64,000 nt of DNA from SVTX01 sp045585895. GTDB taxonomy: Bacteria > Bacillota > Clostridia > Oscillospirales > CAG-272. The translations under genes and the position numbers were made by a program. The notes below the pieces were generated by a model. The model saw only the letters and a program-made list of their open reading frames with translations. It made no database searches and was not told the origin of the DNA. Shown here in pieces: positions 58,133 through 64,000 of the stretch. The stretch lies in assembly GCA_045585895.1 (NCBI GenBank), contig JAZMZI010000051.1:1-64000 (forward strand), read 5' to 3'. Within the stretch, counting starts at the first letter, position 1. Each line of letters starts with the position of its first letter.

Positions 58133-58738
58133 TTATTTGTCCTCGTTCAAGAAGCGAATGAACTTCTTTCTATGTATAGGGGAAGGGCCGAACTCTCGGA
58201 GAGCGTCCATGTGAGCCTTGGTGCCGTAGCCCTTGTGCTTTGCAATTCCGTACTGGGGATATTCGCGGTCAAGATCGGCGCAGATCCTGTCACGCGCCAC
58301 CTTGGCAAGAATAGATGCCGCCGCAATGCTCATGCTCTTTGCGTCGCCCTTGACCACCGCTTCGGCGGGGATCTGAAAATCTCTTGCGATATTGCCGTCG
58401 ATAATGGCGAAATCGGCTTTGACCGAAAGACCGTCGATAGCGCGGCGCATAGCCAAGAGGTCGGCTTCGAGAATGTTAAGCTCGTTGATCTCCTCAACGC
58501 TTGCCGAGGCTATGCAGTAGGCGATCGCGTTCTCGCAGATAACGTCGAAAAGCTTTTCTCTCTTCTTTTCGGTCAGTTTTTTGGAGTCGTTAAGGCCCTC
58601 AATAAAAAGACCGTCGGGAAGAATGCAGGCGGCGGCGAAAACGGGACCGCAGAGAGGCCCCCTGCCTGCCTCGTCGATGCCGCAGACGTATTTGAATCCC
58701 TTTTCGTGAAGGGCGGATTCTATTGAATAATCAGGCAT
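58133..58738 (-). CDS. rnhB: ribonuclease HII
   Basis: 201 aa. Removes RNA from RNA-DNA hybrids and misincorporated ribonucleotides. CGIDEAGRGPLCGPVFAAA holds the DEAGRG catalytic motif, and ADFAIIDGNIA and AKVARDRICADL are family hallmarks. The ATG with GGAGG 6 nt upstream is chosen; an in-frame upstream ATG lies inside the hairpin array and would add 19 unlikely residues. Confidence 0.96.
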   Translation of the reverse strand: MPDYSIESALHEKGFKYVCGIDEAGRGPLCGPVFAAACILPDGLFIEGLNDSKKLTEKKREKLFDVICENAIAYCIASASVEEINELNILEADLLAMRRAIDGLSVKADFAIIDGNIARDFQIPAEAVVKGDAKSMSIAAASILAKVARDRICADLDREYPQYGIAKHKGYGTKAHMDALREFGPSPIHRKKFIRFLNEDK

Positions 58739-58755
58739 AGCTTTCCTCCGGAAAG

Positions 58756-58860
58756 TTGCGGCGAAGCCGCAAATGATGTTGCCGCAAGGCGGCAAATGAT
58801 GTGGGCGAAGCCCAATGATGTTTGCGCCGATGGCGCAAATGATGTTGCCGCAAGCGGCAA
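58756..58860 (-). repeat. array of five small hairpins separated by ATGATG
   Basis: Five palindromes (TTGCGGC/GCCGCAA, TTGCCGC/GCGGCAA, TGGGC/GCCCA, TTTGCGCC/GGCGCAAA, TTGCCGC/GCGGCAA), each with a 2-3 nt loop, are separated by ATGATG. Units are about 19-24 bp. They fill the ylqF-rnhB spacer, so they lie within the operon mRNA. Stem sequences differ while symmetry and spacer are kept. Confidence 0.85.
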
Positions 58861-58861
58861 A

Positions 58862-59722
58862 TTAAATGCGGTCAAGCGTAATTCGTCCTAATTTTGCGGC
58901 GCGGAACTCGTCGAGCAGCATATCGGCGGTTCTTTCGGTGTTTATCTCGCCGCCCGAAATGAGAAATCCTCGCTTTTTGCCGATGTAACAAAGCAGATCG
59001 TAGTCGCTCATATCGGTGAAAGTCTCCTTTTCGCCCAGCTTATATCTCGCGGCGAGAAGGTCGGGATAGAGCTGCTTCATTCGGTTACAGTATGCCATAG
59101 CAAGCTCTTCTATCTGAACCACGTCGTCCTTGATAGCACCCGTAAGCGCAAGATTTTCGCCAACGGTTCTATCCTCAAATTTAGGCCAAAGAATACCCGG
59201 CATATCCATAATGTCAAGTCCGATGCCCGTGGAGAACCACTGTTTATCTCTGGTAACACCGGGGCGGTTTTCTACCTTTGCTTTTTTGTTGCCCGAAAGC
59301 TTATTTATAAGGGTAGACTTGCCCACGTTGGGGATACCCAGCACCATTGCGAAAATGCGGCGGTTCATGCCCTTGTTTTCATATCTTTCAAGCTTTTCTT
59401 TAAGCAATTCGCGTATCGCGGGAAGAATCTTGTTGAGACCCTCACCCGTAAGACAGTCAACGAGTATGCAGGCGGTCTTTTCGGTGCTGTAATGCTCCTG
59501 CCAAGCCTTGTTTTGTGCTGGATCGGCAAGATTTGCCTTGTTTAAAATTATAAGAGAAGGCTTATTTTCGGTTAATTTTGTAATTTCGGGGTTTCTCGAC
59601 GAATAGGGAATTCTGGCATCAAGTATCTCGATAACGACGTCAACGTTTTTGAGATTTTCGGAGATCATTCTCCGAGTTTTCGCCATATGCCCGGGAAACC
59701 ACTGTATCTGATCGGATGGCAT
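58862..59722 (-). CDS. ylqF: ribosome biogenesis GTPase YlqF/RbgA
   Basis: 286 aa circularly permuted GTPase for 50S assembly. N-terminal WFPGHMAKTRR, then G4 NKAN, G1 GIPNVGKSTLIN and G3 DMPG appear in permuted order. C-terminal helices are present. GGAGGT precedes the ATG. Confidence 0.96.
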   Translation of the reverse strand: MPSDQIQWFPGHMAKTRRMISENLKNVDVVIEILDARIPYSSRNPEITKLTENKPSLIILNKANLADPAQNKAWQEHYSTEKTACILVDCLTGEGLNKILPAIRELLKEKLERYENKGMNRRIFAMVLGIPNVGKSTLINKLSGNKKAKVENRPGVTRDKQWFSTGIGLDIMDMPGILWPKFEDRTVGENLALTGAIKDDVVQIEELAMAYCNRMKQLYPDLLAARYKLGEKETFTDMSDYDLLCYIGKKRGFLISGGEINTERTADMLLDEFRAAKLGRITLDRI

Positions 59723-59772
59723 AGTTTACCTCCTTAAAAATTATGGGTATAGCTAATTCAATACCGTTTTAT

Positions 59773-60498
59773 TTAATTGAAAACGGTAAAAGGAGATACG
59801 CGCAAGATTGCCTTGCCGAGAACGCATTCTTCCTCGACGAAACCGACTGCGGTTCGGGAATCGGTGGAGCCGTTTCTGTTGTCTCCCATTACGAACAGGT
59901 GACCCTCGGGAACTTGGGTCTTATAGACCGCGTGACCGTTTTCATAACGCACGCTACCGTATTCGAAATAACTTTCGATATTATATTTGCCGTTGCTGAG
60001 ATAGGTGTTGCTGTCGTCAAAAAGCTCACCGTCAACGTAGACCTTTTGTTCAGTAAGATCTATCTTAACGGTCTGACCGCCCGTTGCGATGATTCTCTTG
60101 ACAACCGCTTTATTGTCAAGACCGTGAGCGTGAAATACTATTATATCGCCTTGCTGAGGCTCGTAAAAGAGCGACGTGGTTATAAGCATTTCACCGTCGT
60201 TAAGAGTTTGATTCATAGAATTGCCGTCGACTCTGCAAACTCTGAAGCAGAAGGTGAACACCATAAGCACGGCAAGAACCGAAATTGCGAATATTTCTAC
60301 GTAATCGTAAAGAGTTGTCAAGAACTGAAATACGCCGCTTTTATTTTTCTCGGTCATAGACTCATTTTCACCGTTATCTGCGTTATCGATCTCGGTTTCA
60401 TCTACGATCTCATTTGCGGCCTCGTCCTCGTTGGGGGCAAAGTCGGAATTTTCCTCGGATTCGGTATCCGTGGAATCAAATTCAGGCTCTTTATTCAT
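59773..60498 (-). CDS. lepB: signal peptidase I
   Basis: 241 aa. A ~50-residue acidic cytoplasmic tail precedes one membrane segment (IFAISVLAVLMVFTFCF). Catalytic Ser lies in VDGNSMNQTL, Lys in NKAVVKRIIATGGQ, and GHLFVMGDNRNGSTDSR is the final box. This is the Ser-Lys housekeeping enzyme, in contrast to the Ser-His SipW type at 50816. Confidence 0.94.
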   Translation of the reverse strand: MNKEPEFDSTDTESEENSDFAPNEDEAANEIVDETEIDNADNGENESMTEKNKSGVFQFLTTLYDYVEIFAISVLAVLMVFTFCFRVCRVDGNSMNQTLNDGEMLITTSLFYEPQQGDIIVFHAHGLDNKAVVKRIIATGGQTVKIDLTEQKVYVDGELFDDSNTYLSNGKYNIESYFEYGSVRYENGHAVYKTQVPEGHLFVMGDNRNGSTDSRTAVGFVEEECVLGKAILRVSPFTVFN

Positions 60499-60516
60499 AA
60501 AGCTACCTCGTAAATC

Positions 60517-61725
60517 TTATTTTTCAATAACTCTCTCCATAAGAGTGTGTCCGGCAGAAACGTAAAGTCCCGTAGCAGCGGCGCTTTCCTCCGAGAAGGA
60601 GGCAACGCCCGTTTTTTCTTCCTTGGAGGAGTAGATCATATAAGGAACTGCATCCATCGTGTGGGTGCGGAGACGGATAGGCGTGGGATGATCGGGGAGA
60701 ATAACTATTTTGAAGTCCTCTCCCGAGTTTTTAAGATACTCGTAGATCGGAGAAAGCACCTTTTCGTCAATAAGCTCGATGGAGAGCACCTTGTTTTCGG
60801 TCTCGGCTCTGTGACCGCACTCGTCGGGACCTTCAAGGTGAACGTAAACGTAATCTATGCCTCTCTTGAAGGCTTCGATAGCCGCCTGAGCCTTGCCGCT
60901 GTAGTTGGTGTGAACGTTGCCTGTAACACCCTCAACGTCGATAGACTCCATTTCGGCGCAAAGTCCGATACCCTTGATAAGGTCAACGGCAGAGATAACG
61001 GCGCTGTCGAGTCCCCATTTCTCCTTGAACGAGGGAAGAGCGGGCTTTTTGCCGGGGCTCCAGAACCAGATAGAGTTGGCGGGTTTGAGACCGCGAGCGC
61101 GTCTCGCCTCGTTTACGGGATGCCTGTCGAGTATATCCCAGCTTGCCTTCATAAGCTCGTAATACTTATTGCCGACCTCGCCCGAAGGGAGAAAGTCCTT
61201 TATGCGCTTACCGAGAATATCGTGAGGGGGAGTAAAGCCGTAGTTATCCTCAACTCCGTCCCAAAGGAGACAGTGGCGGTAGCTGACACCCGTGTAAAAA
61301 TGACGTTCATCGTTACCGAGAACTGCCTCGACTGCTTTTATAAGCTCGTCGGCTTCAGCGGTGCTTATTTCGTCTGCGCTATGGTCGATGATGGTTTTTT
61401 CATCATATTCTTCATCCTCAGAAAGGGTGACTATGTTGCAACGGAAAGCCACTTGAGTGTCGTTCATCGTAAGTCCCATGCTCACCGCCTCAAGAGGAGA
61501 GCGGCCCTTGGAATAGACCTTGGGATCGAAGGAGAGGATCGCCATATTTGCCGCGTCGCTTCCGGGAGCTATACCCTCGGGGACGTTGGAAACGAGTCCG
61601 ACTTCGCTTTTTGCCGCCAATGCGTCGGTCACGGGCTTTTTTGCCGCCTCCATGGGAGTTTTAAAGCCAAGGCTTTCTATTTTTTCATCCGCCATACCGT
61701 CGGGGATAAGTACAAGGTATTTCAT
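60517..61725 (-). CDS. apgM: 2,3-bisphosphoglycerate-independent phosphoglycerate mutase (archaeal type)
   Basis: 402 aa alkaline-phosphatase-superfamily enzyme interconverting 3- and 2-phosphoglycerate. LVLIPDGMADE (metal Asp), PGSDAANMAILSFDP (catalytic Ser region), NIVTLSEDEEYDEKTIIDHSA and VHLEGPDECGHR ... ILPDHPTP (metal ligands) are present. First gene of the apgM-lepB-ylqF-rnhB-yraN set. Confidence 0.92.
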   Translation of the reverse strand: MKYLVLIPDGMADEKIESLGFKTPMEAAKKPVTDALAAKSEVGLVSNVPEGIAPGSDAANMAILSFDPKVYSKGRSPLEAVSMGLTMNDTQVAFRCNIVTLSEDEEYDEKTIIDHSADEISTAEADELIKAVEAVLGNDERHFYTGVSYRHCLLWDGVEDNYGFTPPHDILGKRIKDFLPSGEVGNKYYELMKASWDILDRHPVNEARRARGLKPANSIWFWSPGKKPALPSFKEKWGLDSAVISAVDLIKGIGLCAEMESIDVEGVTGNVHTNYSGKAQAAIEAFKRGIDYVYVHLEGPDECGHRAETENKVLSIELIDEKVLSPIYEYLKNSGEDFKIVILPDHPTPIRLRTHTMDAVPYMIYSSKEEKTGVASFSEESAAATGLYVSAGHTLMERVIEK

Positions 61726-61769
61726 TTATTCGTCCTTTCGGAATATAATTATATAATAATACATTTTAC

Positions 61770-61798
61770 ATTATAACACATCTTCTGCGATAAAACAA
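61770..61798 (-). promoter_or_regulatory. promoter of apgM operon
   Basis: Minus strand TTGTTT (61793-61798), 17 bp, TATAAT (61770-61775). Confidence 0.65.
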
Positions 61799-61889
61799 CA
61801 TTATTTTTCCGATTTTTTGAAGTTCGGTATCTTGCCGAATTTTATGTGAGTATCAAGGACTAAATTTTACATAATGACTATAAAAAAAC

Positions 61890-61918
61890 TTGTAATTAAG
61901 AGAGAAATGTGGTATAAT
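61890..61918 (+). promoter_or_regulatory. promoter of the membrane-anchored protein gene
   Basis: TTGTAA (61890-61895), 17 bp, TATAAT (61913-61918). Confidence 0.7.
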
Positions 61919-61953
61919 TGACTCAATAGAATAATATTGAGAGGTTTATATTA

Positions 61954-62628
61954 ATGAATGACCAAGAAATGAAGCCCGTTGATGGCAGAATAAGCAAGGG
62001 ATTATTTAAGGATAATAAGCTTTTGATAGTAATCATTGTCGCTGCTTTGGCGGTAATTATTATAGTATCTGCGGTGATAGTGCTTTTAAATTCCGATTAT
62101 TTTGACCGTACCGTGGCAGAACCCTATCCCGCTCTCGGAGAGGACGAGCTTGCCGAGACGAAAGAAGAGGGATTTGACATAATGGAATACGACAGGTATC
62201 TTAACTGTAACAGGGTTGTAATGCTTGAAGACAGTAACGGTGTTTCTCAAAGTATAAACGATGCTACCTATAAGAATTACGGAAAGGGAGTTGCGCTGAC
62301 TTACGAGCTTCTGAAAGCGGTAATAGCAGGCGACGCGGATGCGTATAATTCAATGGTGACCGAGGAAGTCGGGCATTACGAAAGCTTTACACAGCAGCAA
62401 TTGTACGACATGAAAATAACCCGCGTAAGTCAGGAAACGGTGCAGGGCAAGAACGGAAACTACGACGAATACGTGCTTGAAGTCGAATTTAAGATAAGAG
62501 AGAACAACGGAAGCTTTAAGAATAATCTTCCCAGCGATACGTCGAGACCTTTTACGATGGTTTTGAACGATAGCTCGGGAGAGCTTCTTGTTGTGAGTAT
62601 TTCAGAGCCCGTTTATATCAAAAAGTAA
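61954..62628 (+). CDS. uncharacterised single-pass membrane protein
   Basis: 224 aa. One membrane segment (LLIVIIVAALAVIIIVSAVIVLL, residues about 28-50) anchors an extracytoplasmic domain with no recognisable motif; a central part (ALTYELLKAVIAGDADAYNSMVTEE) resembles small NTF2-like/DUF accessory folds. Function unknown. GAGAGG precedes the ATG. Confidence 0.7.
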   Translation: MNDQEMKPVDGRISKGLFKDNKLLIVIIVAALAVIIIVSAVIVLLNSDYFDRTVAEPYPALGEDELAETKEEGFDIMEYDRYLNCNRVVMLEDSNGVSQSINDATYKNYGKGVALTYELLKAVIAGDADAYNSMVTEEVGHYESFTQQQLYDMKITRVSQETVQGKNGNYDEYVLEVEFKIRENNGSFKNNLPSDTSRPFTMVLNDSSGELLVVSISEPVYIKK

Positions 62629-62703
62629 TCGGATAAAGGTTTTTTGTGCAAAATATACTAATCGGGAGCTTGAGATTTGTAAATAATTTTTCGTGGAACG
62701 CTA

Positions 62704-62732
62704 TTGACAATCAAGTGACCGCGTGTTATAAT
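62704..62732 (+). promoter_or_regulatory. promoter of nfeD-SPFH genes
   Basis: TTGACA (62704-62709), 17 bp, TATAAT (62727-62732). Confidence 0.9.
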
Positions 62733-62799
62733 TGTATCAAGGTGAGACGAGGACGGAAATCCGTCTGCACCGCCAACGAATAAGAGAGGAGAATAATAT

Positions 62800-63246
62800 A
62801 TGGAACCGTACGTTATGACTTTGGTTTGGGTGTCGATGTTTATCGCGGCACTTGTTATCGAAGCGCAAACAGCAGAGCTTGTGGCGATCTGGTTTTTGCC
62901 GGGAATATTGGTGTCACTGATACTTTCATTTTTTGAGGTCGATCAGTTGATACAGTGGGCAGTTTTTGCCGCAATTTCCGCAGTGTTGCTAACCTTGGCA
63001 TTCACTGTATTCCGCAAGAGGCTGTTGAAAAATCACGGCAGTGAGCCAACCGATATCGATCTGCTTTTGGGCAAGGATGCTTTGGTAACGGAAAACATTA
63101 ATAATCCGCTTATGCAGGGCGCGGTCAAGATCGACGGAAAAGAGTGGAGCGCGAGAATGACCGACGATTCCGAAACCGCGGAGGTCGGCGAGTTCGTTAC
63201 CGTAGAGAGCATTTCGGGCGTAAAGCTCATTTGTAAGCGTAAATAA
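62800..63246 (+). CDS. NfeD family protein
   Basis: 148 aa. Two or three membrane segments (FIAALVIEAQTAELVAIWFLPGIL; WAVFAAISAVLLTLAFTVF) and a C-terminal OB fold (LLGKDALVTENINNPLMQGAVKIDGKEWSARM). NfeD proteins pair with SPFH proteins in membrane microdomains; the SPFH gene follows 53 bp downstream. Confidence 0.92.
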   Translation: MEPYVMTLVWVSMFIAALVIEAQTAELVAIWFLPGILVSLILSFFEVDQLIQWAVFAAISAVLLTLAFTVFRKRLLKNHGSEPTDIDLLLGKDALVTENINNPLMQGAVKIDGKEWSARMTDDSETAEVGEFVTVESISGVKLICKRK

Positions 63247-63299
63247 CGCTTTGTCCGTAAGGCAAGCGAAAAAATTTATAGACAGAAAGGAATTAAATC

Positions 63300-64000
63300 A
63301 TGGAACCTTGGCAAGCAATATTGATCGGAGTAGGAGTAGTTTTCGTACTCATTCTCATTTCCAACATTCACGTAGTACCTCAGGCGAGAGCATACGTAAT
63401 CGAACGTCTCGGCGCATACCACGCAACGTGGGGAACGGGACTTCATTTCAAGATCCCGTTTATAGACAGAGTAGCGCAAAAGATCAACAAGATGGAGCAG
63501 GTTGCGGATTTCCCGCCTCAGCCCGTTATCACCAAGGATAACGTAAGAATGCAGATAGATACCGTAGTGTTCTATCAGATCACCGACCCCAAGCTCTACG
63601 CTTACGGTCACGCAACGCCTATGGCGGCTATTGAAAACCTTACCTCCACCACACTCCGTAACATTATCGGTGATATGGAGCTTGACGAGACTCTCACATC
63701 CCGCGATGTTATCAACTCCAAGATGCGCGCAATTCTTGACGAAGCGACCGACCCTTGGGGAATCAAGGTAAGCCGTGTTGAGCTTAAGAACATCATTCCT
63801 CCCAAGGAGATTCAGGACGCCATGGAGAAGCAGATGAAGGCAGAGCGTGAGCGCCGCGAATCCATCCTCCGCGCAGAGGGTGAAAAGAACTCCGCTATCC
63901 TTTTGGCAGAAGGACGTAAGCAGTCTCAGATCCTTGACGCGGAAGCGGAAAAGGCATCGAGAATTCTCCGCGCAGAGGCAGAGAAGCAGTCTCAAGTCCT
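63300..64000 (+). CDS. SPFH/band 7 (stomatin-like) protein, cut by window end
   Basis: Partial, first ~233 residues. A membrane anchor (AILIGVGVVFVLILISN) is followed by the band 7 domain (RAYVIERLGAYHATWGTGLHFKIP; LTSTTLRNIIGDMELDETLTSRD) and the start of a coiled coil (RERRESILRAEGEKNSAIL). Scaffolds membrane microdomains and works with NfeD. AAAGGA precedes the ATG; the stop lies beyond the window. Confidence 0.94.
   Translation, partial: MEPWQAILIGVGVVFVLILISNIHVVPQARAYVIERLGAYHATWGTGLHFKIPFIDRVAQKINKMEQVADFPPQPVITKDNVRMQIDTVVFYQITDPKLYAYGHATPMAAIENLTSTTLRNIIGDMELDETLTSRDVINSKMRAILDEATDPWGIKVSRVELKNIIPPKEIQDAMEKQMKAERERRESILRAEGEKNSAILLAEGRKQSQILDAEAEKASRILRAEAEKQSQV

Noticed and set aside
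57716..58726. Plus-strand open frame of 336 codons
   Set aside because: Antisense to yraN and rnhB, both clearly recognised.
58756..58860. CRISPR array
   Set aside because: Units are palindromes with fixed ATGATG spacers and no variable spacers of usual length; no cas genes in the window.

Overview
The window reads as chromosome of an anaerobic Clostridia-type bacterium (Bacillota), probably an uncultured gut lineage. Reasons: the rpsF-ssb-rpsR, apgM-lepB-ylqF-rnhB-yraN and SipW/TasA-like gene sets; ferredoxin-type enzymes (indolepyruvate ferredoxin oxidoreductase, a 4Fe-4S aldo/keto reductase); and very regular TTGACA-17-TATAAT promoters. Chromosomal genes are moderately GC-rich with AT-rich spacers; several island genes look clearly more AT-rich. 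The species cannot be named from the sequence alone.

Layout. 1-3.3 kb: rpsF-ssb-rpsR and a sigma factor with a large C-terminal extension. 3.6-20.4 kb: a genomic island at tRNA-Pro(GGG). A 94-bp direct repeat made of the tRNA 3' half plus its terminator lies at 3659-3752 and again at 19055-19148. Inside are about fifteen minus-strand genes: HNH and GIY-YIG nucleases, a peptide-deformylase-like protein, a stand-alone TipAS domain, an Abi/DRT-like reverse transcriptase coupled to a Nudix hydrolase, an HNH_2 nuclease, three cytosine-5 methyltransferases, two unrecognised probable restriction-related proteins, Vsr, a small Xre regulator, a primase-helicase-PLD protein and an AlbA/ATPase regulator. 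No integrase is visible. A repeated junction module, a degenerate internal att-like site and a decayed copy of the last two genes beyond the right repeat suggest serial integration of related elements.

20.4-29.4 kb: housekeeping and accessory genes (GNAT, nucleotide kinase-like, radical SAM, a TetR-controlled redox/membrane operon, nitroreductase, DUF308). 30.0-39.5 kb: the most interesting metabolic locus. A Phe/Tyr-rich leader peptide (8 aromatic codons in a row) and an attenuator-like terminator precede a sodium:solute symporter, two phenylacetate-CoA ligases, IorAB, an ACT-domain protein, an amidohydrolase and an aminotransferase. The leader suggests the operon makes Phe/Tyr from imported arylacetates (arylacetate to aryl-acetyl-CoA to arylpyruvate to amino acid) and is switched on by aromatic amino acid starvation.

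39.7-47.5 kb: a DUF4234 protein, a lipase-glycerol kinase-chromate transporter operon, dGTPase, PepT and a truncated AraC. 47.5-54.8 kb: a SipW/TasA-like extracellular-fibre operon beside a two-component system; the tasA-like promoter carries an 11-bp-spaced direct repeat just upstream of its -10, as in OmpR/PhoB-type activation. 54.9-64 kb: fRMsr, aldo/keto reductase, ThyX-like protein, the yraN-rnhB-ylqF-lepB-apgM operon with an array of five hairpins between ylqF and rnhB, and an NfeD-SPFH pair cut off by the window end.
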